A DNA stretch of 64,000 bases from Cohnella phaseoli (GTDB lineage Bacteria > Bacillota > Bacilli > Paenibacillales > Paenibacillaceae), in assembly GCF_003386235.1 (NCBI RefSeq), contig NZ_QRDZ01000010.1:62001-126000 (forward strand), given 5' to 3'. Positions 41,694-49,743 of this stretch are shown here, piece after piece. The translations under genes were made by a program, and so were the position numbers. The first letter of the stretch is position 1. Each line of letters starts with the position of its first letter. A model generated the notes under the pieces. It made no database searches. It had not been told where the DNA came from and saw nothing but the letters and a program-made list of their open reading frames with translations.

Positions 41694-42389
41694 GTGGTGG
41701 ACGCTCATAAAATAATGATCGTAGATGATGATTCCCATATATGCGAGATTGTTCAGGTATATTGCGAGCGGGAGGGCTTCATATCCTCCTATTGCCACAG
41801 CGGGACAGAAGCCATGAAGCTGCTTGCATCGTTCAAGCCGGATTTGATTGTACTGGATGTCATGCTGGCTAATGAAAACGGCATTGATTGGTGCAAGAAC
41901 GCACGTAGCTATACGAATGCACCGATCGTGTTTCTGAGCAGCCGTGAGGAAGACGAGGTAAAAATCAGCGCATTATCCGATGGCGGGGACGATTATGTGA
42001 CCAAGCCGTTCAGTCCGGGAGTCCTCATGGCCAAGATCAAGGCGCATCTTCGTAGAGTGTCGACGGGCAGAAGGGAGCAGCTGCTGGAGTTGCCGGGATT
42101 GACGCTGGATTACTACGCACAGTCCGTCATTATGGGGAGTGAAACCGTCTTTTTATCGAAAAAAGAGTTCGGTCTGCTGTCCTATATGGCACAAAACGTG
42201 AATCGTGTCGTCAGTGTCGATGCGTTGTTTCAGCTCATCTGGGGAACGGAGAGCCTAGAGGATACGAGAACGGTCGCTGTACACGTCAGCAATTTACGAA
42301 AAAAAATCGAGGCCGACCCTGCCAATCCTGAGAGAATCGTGACGATCCGGGGGACGGGATATATGCTGGTTGCCAGAGGTTCGGTGTAA
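41694..42389 (+). CDS. OmpR/PhoB-family response regulator
   Basis: A 231-residue regulator: receiver domain (about 1-120; IMIVDDDSH, LIVLDVMLANENG with phospho-Asp, VTKPFSPG with the conserved Lys) and winged-helix DNA-binding domain (about 130-228; FLSKKEFGLLSYMAQN, TVAVHVSNLRKKIEADP, TIRGTGYMLV). The start chosen is GTG 41694 behind GGAAGGTGA; the in-frame ATG 33 bases upstream lacks a ribosome site. OmpR-type regulators bind direct repeats about one helical turn apart, and the shared motif TTAAAGTTTTC/TTTGAGATTCA can be read that way, making this the prime candidate for the motif's binder (inference). Confidence 0.92.
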   Translation: MVDAHKIMIVDDDSHICEIVQVYCEREGFISSYCHSGTEAMKLLASFKPDLIVLDVMLANENGIDWCKNARSYTNAPIVFLSSREEDEVKISALSDGGDDYVTKPFSPGVLMAKIKAHLRRVSTGRREQLLELPGLTLDYYAQSVIMGSETVFLSKKEFGLLSYMAQNVNRVVSVDALFQLIWGTESLEDTRTVAVHVSNLRKKIEADPANPERIVTIRGTGYMLVARGSV

Positions 42390-42475
42390 GTATGAACTTA
42401 GTGTTAAGGTTGGTAGCCTACCATAAGAAGGGCGAAATATCCTTAAAAAATGGGTTAATGGCGTTGGGGTATGAC

Positions 42476-42520
42476 TTGACGCTGTTGACCTTTTTTTGTT
42501 CTTTCCGCTAACAGCGTCAA
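42476..42520 (+). terminator. hairpin after the response regulator
   Basis: 11-bp stem TTGACGCTGTT / AACAGCGTCAA around a 23-base loop that contains a run of seven T. Unusual for a terminator because the T-run sits in the loop. Confidence 0.4.
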
Positions 42521-42550
42521 TTAAACGCTTTCCAAGAGATTGTGTTGTAA

Positions 42551-42608
42551 GCGCGAGTTTAAAGTTTTCTTTGAACTTCACAAATGGATCAATCTACCAT
42601 GTTATATA
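42551..42608 (+). promoter_or_regulatory. shared promoter motif, copy 3 (small protein/fliD relic)
   Basis: GCGCGAGTTT (42551-42560) then AAAGTTTTCTTTGAACTTCAC, with TATATA at 42603, again 52 bases from the motif start. The start codon is 33 bases further on. Confidence 0.65.
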
Positions 42609-42640
42609 TAGAAGTAATATTTGAATTAGGGGGGAATGGC

Positions 42641-43054
42641 GTGAATGTAAAATCCGTGCAGCCGGTCAGTGATTATTTCAAAGCGATGCAGCAATACAAG
42701 GACGCGCGTGAGACGAAGGATCAATCGCGTTTGGCATCTATTCGAAATATACTCATGCTGGGCAAGAAGCTACGCACTGACGAAATGGACTATTTACAGC
42801 GACAGGATCCCAATCTATATGATCAAGCAATGAGACTCTCGATGGAGCGCCAAGCGTATGAGATCTCATTGAAGCATAGCCGTAGCAAAGCGGATGCGAA
42901 CTATTACAACACGTTCAAGCTGATGCAGATTGCCGGGCAACTGAAGCATGGCGGTTCCGAGGAGTTGCTGATGCGCACGAACGCGATTCAGGAAGCCCAT
43001 CGCGAGTTCGTGCGATTGAGCAAGTATGCCTCACTGAGGGGGGGAGACGGATGA
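42641..43054 (+). CDS. small helical protein of unknown function, coupled to a fliD relic
   Basis: A 137-residue protein; start GTG 42641 follows GGGGGGA. An in-frame ATG at 42584 would begin within the promoter motif and is rejected. The sequence is charged and predicted helical (DYFKAMQQYKDARETKDQSRLASIRNI; YEISLKHSRSKADANYYNTFKLMQIAG), with no signal peptide or membrane segment. I do not recognise the family. It overlaps the next ATG by ATGA, and that next gene is a decayed FliD. A chaperone or regulator for a FliD-like partner is possible but unproven. Confidence 0.7.
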   Translation: MNVKSVQPVSDYFKAMQQYKDARETKDQSRLASIRNILMLGKKLRTDEMDYLQRQDPNLYDQAMRLSMERQAYEISLKHSRSKADANYYNTFKLMQIAGQLKHGGSEELLMRTNAIQEAHREFVRLSKYASLRGGDG

Positions 43055-44252
43055 CGGTTTCGATTAACAGAATGTCTTTGAGTTTCCAATCTTCCAATAA
43101 TCCGGTGCTAACTCATCTTTATCATTAAAATTCGTTTCCAAGAGCAAGACTTATGGGCAATATATCAAGACAGCAGCAATCTTTTTTTTGAAGTGTGCGC
43201 AGGATATTCAAGGATCAGCGCAAAAAATAATGCAGAACGATCATTCATCTTTCCATACTAGGACGGCGGAATCATCGGACAGCAAGAGGGTCACTGCAAC
43301 TGCATCGGGCGGAGCTGCGAGCAAAAGTTATGAAGTTAAAGTGAATGCAATCGCGACTGCTCAAATGAACAGGGGAACATTGTTATCTGAGCAGGCACGT
43401 CCGTTGTAAGCAAAGGCATCAATCAGTTCAACATTACGATAGGCGGCAAGACGACGAAGGTATCGGCTGTTATCTCCGATAACGATACGAACGATTAAGT
43501 GCTGAACAAGCTGAAAGATGCGGTCAATGCAGTGAAAATGGGCGTAACTGCAAGTATTGTAACGGATGATAAAACAGGCAATAAGAAACTTGAGTTAAGC
43601 AGCGACAAGACAGGAGCGGATCAGGCTTTTGAGGTTGAGGATGTTACCGGTAACGCGATGTCAGCAACCGGCGTTATGAATGCAACGAAACTAGCACTAA
43701 TGCGTCCTACAGTGTAAACGGCGGCGTAATTCAAACTTCGAAGTCGAACACGATTGATCTGGAGAAGGGCAAAGTTACGGTGACACTAATGGCCCCATTG
43801 ATGGAAGCTGTGAAAATTCAAAACAAAACGGACAAGACAAAATCATCGCGCAAATTAAAGGGCTGGTGTCGAGTTACAATTCGATGTATGATCGCCTGAA
43901 AGAAGCAGGCGGAGTTATGAATTCATCTGTCCGTAAAAGCCTGGAATCGTTAGTCGGTTCATCTACTTATGAGCGAATCGGTAGTAACGGCGATGGTACC
44001 CTCAAGCTGGGTGAAGCGCAGCTTACGATGAGCCTAAGCTCCAATTTTGAACAAACAACGAAAGCGATTAGCGGCAACTATGGCCTGGCTGACCGTCTAT
44101 TATCCGCAGTGGAAATATACAATGAAGTCCCGACAAGAAGCTTGCTGAACTCGAAGGCTCGCCAGATGCAGCAATTCGCGATATACCAATTATTGATGCA
44201 AATGGCTATACCGAAACAGGCAAGCGGGTGGGTCGTGAAACTGCTATATTAA
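43051..44252 (+). pseudogene. fliD: fliD-like flagellar cap protein, pseudogene
   Basis: FliD-type sequence is spread over several frames. Pieces include AESSDSKRVTATASGGAASKSYEVKV, then QFNITIGGKTTKVSAVISDNDTND, LNKLKDAVNAVKMGVTASIVTDDKTG, ADQAFEVEDVTGNAMS, and a C-terminal part GLVSSYNSMYDRLKEAGG, SVRKSLESLVGSSTYERIG, LADRLLSAVEIYNEVPTRSLLNSKARQMQQF. The frame is broken by a stop after 25 codons (43126), a shift near 43400, a TAA at 43497 and further shifts near 43685 and 43835. The usual FliD N-terminus is not visible. The upstream motif and ribosome site are intact, so decay looks recent or the upstream gene is what is maintained. Confidence 0.88.
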
Positions 44253-44293
44253 CTCGATACAGGTAAAGGCGGGTTTGTGCATGTTGTTGGCAG

Positions 44294-44364
44294 TGAAACC
44301 AACTCATGCGGTAGAGCGCTTCGCTGCCAGCAATGACCTCAGCGGTTCGATCCCGCTGAGGTCA
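44294..44364 (+). tRNA. tRNA-like relic with Gly (GCC) anticodon geometry
   Basis: A D-arm-like CTC-ATGCGGTA-GAG, an anticodon-loop-like CTGCCAG (U33, GCC, A37) and a T-arm AGCGG-TTCGATC-CCGCT appear at normal tRNA spacing in 71 bases. The acceptor 5' strand (TGAAACC against GAGGTCA) pairs at only four of seven and the anticodon stem is poor. TGACCTCAGCGG / CCGCTGAGGTCA instead makes a perfect 12-bp hairpin with a TTCGATC loop. Either a decayed tRNA or a coincidental hairpin. Confidence 0.3.
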
Positions 44365-44460
44365 ACTGTAATTTAAACCACGCAGCCTGCTAAAGATTGC
44401 TTTTTCAATTGGAAGGGGGATGTAAGCGGATGAATCAAACGGGGAGCAAGCTATATCCAA

Positions 44461-44518
44461 GCGCGAATTTAAAGTTTTCTTTGAGATTCATTAACGGGCT
44501 AATTTATCGCTTAAGTTT
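44461..44518 (+). promoter_or_regulatory. shared promoter motif, copy 4 (head of the glycan cluster)
   Basis: GCGCGAATTT (44461-44470) then AAAGTTTTCTTTGAGATTCATTAACGGGC; a weak -10-like TAAGTT at 44512. A second, shorter echo of the downstream part (TTCATAAATAGGCTAATTATT) follows. The first cluster gene begins 140 bases later. Confidence 0.6.
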
Positions 44519-44659
44519 CATAAATAGGCTAATTATTGTTTGTTTCTCTGTTAAGAAGCTTATTCAATAGTGCAGAATAATGTTATTATTTTAATAAAAG
44601 TGTCGAACGAAGTATTTCCGCCATTTCCCGCATTCTAATATTGGAGGAATAAGTTAAAC

Positions 44660-45046
44660 ATGGTTATACATTTCGCTTCCTCGGGCGCGCAGCTTGGAAG
44701 TTTCAAGCCGTTCGAAGTCGGAGACGAAGAGGTCGTGCTCACGGGCTTATGGTTAGATAATCTAGAACCCTCACATCGAATTGTGCTTGAAATTGAAATC
44801 GGATGGGACAAACCCATTACCTCCGATCTGGGCGAATTAGAAATCATGATTCGAAAAGGAGATCCAAACGGCGAAATTGTCGAATGGACTCAGGAAAATT
44901 GCTTTAATAGCACTTTAACTAAGATAGAAGTAAGTACGGGGGAAGAGTCGTCTTTTCAGAACTATGTTTTGACGGTCAAATCGCTCGGTACGAGGGCGAG
45001 GATTATTGGTCCGTACCTCCTTAAAGGAAGCGTTCTAACTAAATAA
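44660..45046 (+). CDS. small protein of unknown function at the head of the glycan cluster
   Basis: A 128-residue soluble protein, predicted mostly beta-strand (EEVVLTGLWLDNL, HRIVLEIEIGWDKP, SFQNYVLTVKSLGTRARIIGPYLL). No signal peptide, membrane helix or family that I recognise. Start ATG 44660 follows TGGAGGAATAAG. It reads into the DUF1796 gene 20 bases later and is the first gene after motif copy 4, so it is probably part of the glycan transcript. Confidence 0.7.
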   Translation: MVIHFASSGAQLGSFKPFEVGDEEVVLTGLWLDNLEPSHRIVLEIEIGWDKPITSDLGELEIMIRKGDPNGEIVEWTQENCFNSTLTKIEVSTGEESSFQNYVLTVKSLGTRARIIGPYLLKGSVLTK

Positions 45047-45066
45047 CGTTAGGAAGTGCAGGCTCA

Positions 45067-45696
45067 TTGAGAATCGCCGACATTAAAGGAAAATACGACG
45101 ACATTTTTAGCTTAGGGCAACTGTGCTATATTTCCATCCAATTGGAGAAAAACGGACTTAGACCCTATTCGGGCGTGCTGGACTGGGTAGGCTCTCCTAA
45201 TCTAAGCAGCGTTAATAGATTATTGCGGAACCGGTTCCAGGGCTTCATGGACCGCCATCAGATGGAGTGTATTGGAACCGCGGGAGATAAACTTTATCTC
45301 GTGCAGGACAAATTGTACGACATTTACTCCAATCATGACTTTTTTGTCGCGCAGAACGATCCTAAGCTGTTGGAGGCATATCCGAGCGTCAAGACCAAAT
45401 ACGACCGCCGGGTAGCTCGTTTTTTAGAGAAGGTCGACACGGCCGAAAGGCTGCTTTTTGTCCGAAGCGGCGGAACGTACGAGGAAGCGAAGGAATTGCT
45501 AGAGATTCTGGACGATCTCGTGCGAAATGATTATGTTTTGCTGTTTCTCGACCCTGGCCAAGCGGACGAAATCGAAGAAAACGACTGGCCATTGGAACGC
45601 GTTTGTTCGGTGAACGTTCCGCACGTCGATAAATTATGGAACGATAGCGATCATATTTGGAAAGAGTTATTTGCAGGAATTGAGTTGCAAAAATGA
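45067..45696 (+). CDS. DUF1796 family protein (putative papain-like fold)
   Basis: A 209-residue protein starting at TTG 45067. The opening YDDIFSLGQLCYISIQLEKNGLRPYSGVLDWVGSP is the DUF1796 signature, with the candidate catalytic Cys in GQLCY and the DW pair. The middle holds HDFFVAQ and RFLEKVDTAERLLFVR. Members occur in Firmicute glycan and teichoic-acid loci; their biochemical role is not established. It overlaps the open frame of the next gene but not its chosen start. Confidence 0.78.
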   Translation: MRIADIKGKYDDIFSLGQLCYISIQLEKNGLRPYSGVLDWVGSPNLSSVNRLLRNRFQGFMDRHQMECIGTAGDKLYLVQDKLYDIYSNHDFFVAQNDPKLLEAYPSVKTKYDRRVARFLEKVDTAERLLFVRSGGTYEEAKELLEILDDLVRNDYVLLFLDPGQADEIEENDWPLERVCSVNVPHVDKLWNDSDHIWKELFAGIELQK

Positions 45697-45706
45697 GGTG
45701 TATGAT

Positions 45707-48160
45707 TTGGTGTCGGAGGAAGCTAAAGTTTCCATTGTCATTCCTGTGTATAACGGGGCGAACTATTTGCACGAAGCCATAAACTGCGCTTTGGCACAAA
45801 CGTATTTGAACGTTGAAGTCGTCGTCGTTAACGACGGCTCGAACGACGGCGGTGAAACGGAACAAATCGCTCTCTCGTACGGCGACAGAATCCGTTACTT
45901 CTCCAAAGAGAACGGAGGAGTGGCTACGGCACTGAATTTGGGTCTCGAAAAAATGACCGGAGACTACTTCTCCTGGTTAAGCCATGATGATATGTACACT
46001 CCTGATAAAATCGAAAAGCAAATGAATGCTTTGCGCCAATTCGGTGACCAAGCGGTCGTCTTCAGCGATTATTGCCATATCTCTCCCGCTGGAAAATTGC
46101 TTCATACTTATCGGGTATCTCCCCAAGGATCATCCAATACTCGCGCTTTGCTAGCCATTTCGCATGAAGTCGGATTTCATGGCTGCGCTTTTCTGATTCC
46201 TCGACAATATTTCGATAGGTTCGGAGTGTTTGATCCGGCGCTTCGATATACCCAAGATACCGATCTATGGTTCCGCATGGCCGGCAGCGTTCCATTCCTG
46301 CACGTCAAAGAGATTCTTGTCCGTTCTCGTCAGCATGAAGAGCAAGACAGCCAGAGGTATCATGACGGGCTCGCGCGTGAAGCCGACCGCGTCATGAGTC
46401 GAATGATCCGGGATTTATCTATTGAGGAAGTCAACTTATATAACGAGCATTCGTATAAGATTCTCGAACACAGGTATCACTCTTTCAAAAAAATGGGATT
46501 CGAGAAGTGCGCATACAGGCTCTTAAAACATTTGTGCTCGTCGACGCTAGATCCCAAAGAACAAGAGAGGGTCTCGGCTCTTATCCAGGCGGACGTCGGA
46601 ATTAAGGAAATCGATCAATCCCCGATTAACTGGGAACGGAATTTATCTCCCCTATTGGCTAGGAAGAAAAGCAAACCTCGTATTGTCGTCTATAGCGGGG
46701 TATGGATTCGAGGCGGTGGCGAAAGAGTATTCTCCGCGATAACCGAGACGTTAAAAGGCAAGTACGATTGGTTTATCGTTTCCAACGATCTTCTGAATAA
46801 AGAAGGTTTCCCTATTGCTAAAGAGATTACGCATATTCGATTAAAAGTCGGGACGATGGAGAATCTATCCACTCAGCTGACGGTCGTTTGCTCCTTGCTC
46901 GACGCGGATTTGTTCTTGGCCAGCCCGAACTTCGACATCAATCTGCTTTCCGTCTACGAGAAATTAAGAGGGATGGAAATTCGAAGCATCGCATGCAATT
47001 TCGGCCATTATTTCCTTCCTTACGTTATCGAAGATTTGTATCCCATCATCGAACGCCGAACGGAGGCTTTCAATCAAGCGAGCGCCGTCACGTGGCTTAC
47101 TTCTTACAGCGCGAACGTTTATTCCCAAATTAACGACAACGGTGCTTTGCTGCCGACGCCTAACACTTTTCCGAAATCTCCGATAAAGGCACCCAAGGAT
47201 AAAAAAGTCGTGCTCGCCGTTGGCAGGTTCAATGACCCGATCAAGCGATTGGATCGGATTCTGAAGGTGTTTGCCAAAGTAATGGCGAGCCATCCCGATG
47301 CCGAATTGCATCTGGTCGGACCTTACAAATTAAACGCGCGAACCGATAATCGTTCCAAAGAAACGATAGGGGAACTGATTGCGCGCTTGCAAATACCGAG
47401 AGATAAAATGTTATTCGTCGGAGAACAAGAGAACGTCGAACCGTACTATATGAAGGCTTCCGTTCTCCTGTTAACCTCGGAGAGCGAAGGAATTCCGATG
47501 GTTCTTAACGAAGCAGGCACTTTCGGATTGCCTTGCGTCATTAGCGACATTTCCGGATTGGAAGACATGATTACGGACGGAGAAAGCGGCTATATCGTTC
47601 CTCAAGAAGATTTGAATCTGATGGCCGGCAAAGTCTCGGCATTGTTATCCGACTTCGATTTGCGCGATCGAATGGGCAACCGGGCGTACGAACTGGTCGA
47701 TCGTTTCGCGCGGCAACGGATTTGCGAGAGATGGGAGAAACTGATGGACACCGTGCTGTCGGTCAAAGGCCAAGACGAGCTGAATTCGATACTGAACGAT
47801 CGATTTATGGAGCCTCCGGCGCAGTACGACAGCTTCTCCAGAAAAGTCATTCGCGAGTACGAAAGAAACATCTCTTTATTGATTGAAACCAAAGGGACGC
47901 ACAATGTGCCTCAACCGCGACTTGAGACGGAAACGGATAGTCATTCGGAAATCGCGGCCGAGATCGAAGAAAATTTCCGGGCAAGCATTCATGCGGAGGC
48001 TTATCAACAAGCGGCGCGGGAATTTTCCAATACGATTTCCTGGAAAGTGACGAGACCGTTACGGTGGTGCAAGCGTTTCTATGCATCCGCCAGAAATGAC
48101 GGCATTCGCGTCGCCATGCGAAAAGCGGGGCAAAAAATCAAGACCAGGGCGAGAGGTTAA
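45707..48160 (+). CDS. bifunctional glycosyltransferase (GT2 fused to GT4)
   Basis: An 817-residue cytoplasmic protein. The N-terminal GT2 domain (about 5-250) has KVSIVIPVYNGANYL, VVVVNDGSNDGG, ENGGVATALNLGL and the HDD metal site. The C-terminal GT4 domain (about 330-690) has GGGERVF, LAVGRFNDPIKRLDRILKVF, LHLVGPYK and the ESEGIPMVLNEAG E-x7-E motif. A tail (about 700-817) ends in a common glycosyltransferase trailer (SWKVTRPLRWCKRF). Start TTG 45707 behind GAGGTG. The GT4 part and the following tail are closely similar to the next gene. It would add two sugars to the polyprenyl-linked glycan. Confidence 0.88.
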   Translation: MVSEEAKVSIVIPVYNGANYLHEAINCALAQTYLNVEVVVVNDGSNDGGETEQIALSYGDRIRYFSKENGGVATALNLGLEKMTGDYFSWLSHDDMYTPDKIEKQMNALRQFGDQAVVFSDYCHISPAGKLLHTYRVSPQGSSNTRALLAISHEVGFHGCAFLIPRQYFDRFGVFDPALRYTQDTDLWFRMAGSVPFLHVKEILVRSRQHEEQDSQRYHDGLAREADRVMSRMIRDLSIEEVNLYNEHSYKILEHRYHSFKKMGFEKCAYRLLKHLCSSTLDPKEQERVSALIQADVGIKEIDQSPINWERNLSPLLARKKSKPRIVVYSGVWIRGGGERVFSAITETLKGKYDWFIVSNDLLNKEGFPIAKEITHIRLKVGTMENLSTQLTVVCSLLDADLFLASPNFDINLLSVYEKLRGMEIRSIACNFGHYFLPYVIEDLYPIIERRTEAFNQASAVTWLTSYSANVYSQINDNGALLPTPNTFPKSPIKAPKDKKVVLAVGRFNDPIKRLDRILKVFAKVMASHPDAELHLVGPYKLNARTDNRSKETIGELIARLQIPRDKMLFVGEQENVEPYYMKASVLLLTSESEGIPMVLNEAGTFGLPCVISDISGLEDMITDGESGYIVPQEDLNLMAGKVSALLSDFDLRDRMGNRAYELVDRFARQRICERWEKLMDTVLSVKGQDELNSILNDRFMEPPAQYDSFSRKVIREYERNISLLIETKGTHNVPQPRLETETDSHSEIAAEIEENFRASIHAEAYQQAAREFSNTISWKVTRPLRWCKRFYASARNDGIRVAMRKAGQKIKTRARG

Positions 48161-48166
48161 CGCGGA

Positions 48167-49717
48167 ATGAATAACTTGATCGCCGCATGCCGACTTGCCA
48201 AAACGACCTATGAGATTCATGAAGCGGCACGGATGTTGGATGAAACGATCTTTCGGACTTCCAAGCTCGACGAAGTATCGGAATTGTTGATTCAACTCAT
48301 CCAGCCCCTATTGAACGAAGAGAGGCGCGAGCCGGTACTGCTGTTTCACGCATACGGGTGGCAATTCGGCGGAGCGGAGAGGCTTATTGCAGGTTTGACC
48401 AATTACTTGGCGCGCAAAAAATACCGGATCATCGTATCCGTTTTTGAGCCGGTGCGTAGCAACGGCTTCCAATTGGACCCTTCAATCGCTTTTGTGCCTA
48501 TTTTGGAGAACGATCGAAGGATCGAGAGACTTATCCAGCTAGTCGGACTACTGTCGCCAGATATATTTATAGGCCACAATAACAGCATCCCCGAGCTAGC
48601 CGCCGTATACCCCGTATTCAGGCAATTCGGAATCCGAACGATTGCTTATACGTTGGAATATTATTTTTTTCCGCACAGAATTCCGGAATTGGCTTCCACG
48701 GTAATTGCCCGAAGCGAGGCGCTGGCTCAGGCGAACGCGTCGTGTTTTCTTACCCGATTCAGCGCCAACGCTTACGGAATGGCTTATCCTAACGCCGCGG
48801 TCATGCAAGGGCTCACCTCGTTCTCCGTTCCGGCTTATGATTCCGATAAACGCAACGGTAAAACGGTAATCGCCGTTGGGAGGTTCTCGGATCCGATAAA
48901 GCGGTTGGATCGCGTGTTAACCGCATTTCGCCATCTGCTCGAAAGCCATCCCGATGCGCGGTTATTGATCGTAGGGCCATATGATTTGGAAGCCGCAATT
49001 CCCCGGAATGCCAAGGAAACGATAGGCGAGCTGCTTAGACGAACGGGTGTATCCGGCTCTCAAGTCCGATTCGTCGGAGAACAAGAGAGAACGCAAGATT
49101 TTTATAGCCAAGGCGACGTATTTGTACTAACTTCGGATAGCGAAGGATTTCCATTAGTTCTCAATGAAGCCGGAAGTTACGGGCTGCCTGCCGTAATCGT
49201 GGATATTCCCGGACTTGAGGATATCATTGCGGATGGAGTTAACGGTTATATCGTTCCTCAAGACGACATGCGGGCAATGGCCAATAAAATATCGGCCTTA
49301 TTCGACGATTCGGAATTACTGAAGAGAATGTCAATGAATGCGCGCGAAATGGTCGGAAGATATTCCATTGATCAAGTCGGACCTCGCTGGGAAGAACTGA
49401 TCCGAGTCGTGTTATCCCATTCGGATCAAGATGAGATCAATCGGATCTTAGCCGAACGTTTTATGGGCGAGGTCGTTAACAAGAAGGCATTCTGCAGAAC
49501 GATCGTCAAGGAATACGAACGGACGGCTGTCTTGGTTTCCGCCGTGCCTAAAGTCCGCACGACACGAATGCAACTGGATGAAATCGAGACGATTGCCGTA
49601 AAACTCGTAAACCACTTCAGGGATTATGGGTTGCGCGCCACAATAGGCAAGGCGACGTTAAAACTGAGGGGACTTTGGCAAAAGCGCTTCGGTAAATATA
49701 GACAAGCTAGACAATGA
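48167..49717 (+). CDS. GT4 family glycosyltransferase, paralogue of the preceding fusion
   Basis: A 516-residue GT-B enzyme: GWQFGGAERLIAGLTNYLARKKYR near the N-terminus, AVGRFSDPIKRLDRVLTAF, LLIVGPYDLEA, SDSEGFPLVLNEAGSYGLP (E-x7-E) and GYIVPQDDMRAMA. The tail DEINRILAERFMGE...FCRTIVKEYERT matches DELNSILNDRFMEP...FSRKVIREYERN of the upstream protein, so the two arose by duplication. No signal peptide. The ABC exporter follows 26 bases later. Confidence 0.88.
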   Translation: MNNLIAACRLAKTTYEIHEAARMLDETIFRTSKLDEVSELLIQLIQPLLNEERREPVLLFHAYGWQFGGAERLIAGLTNYLARKKYRIIVSVFEPVRSNGFQLDPSIAFVPILENDRRIERLIQLVGLLSPDIFIGHNNSIPELAAVYPVFRQFGIRTIAYTLEYYFFPHRIPELASTVIARSEALAQANASCFLTRFSANAYGMAYPNAAVMQGLTSFSVPAYDSDKRNGKTVIAVGRFSDPIKRLDRVLTAFRHLLESHPDARLLIVGPYDLEAAIPRNAKETIGELLRRTGVSGSQVRFVGEQERTQDFYSQGDVFVLTSDSEGFPLVLNEAGSYGLPAVIVDIPGLEDIIADGVNGYIVPQDDMRAMANKISALFDDSELLKRMSMNAREMVGRYSIDQVGPRWEELIRVVLSHSDQDEINRILAERFMGEVVNKKAFCRTIVKEYERTAVLVSAVPKVRTTRMQLDEIETIAVKLVNHFRDYGLRATIGKATLKLRGLWQKRFGKYRQARQ

Positions 49718-49743
49718 ATTGACCTTCGAGGAGAGGTTTGACC

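Noticed and set aside
42551..42600. Reading the four-copy motif as sigma-D (flagellar) promoters because a fliD relic is adjacent
   Set aside because: TAAA matches but the GCCGATAT -10 is not found at 15-16 bases in most copies, while a -10 at constant 52-base spacing is; kept only as an alternative.
44334..44364. Perfect 12-bp hairpin as the terminator of the fliD relic
   Set aside because: No T-run follows, and the loop plus flanks fit a tRNA T-arm better.
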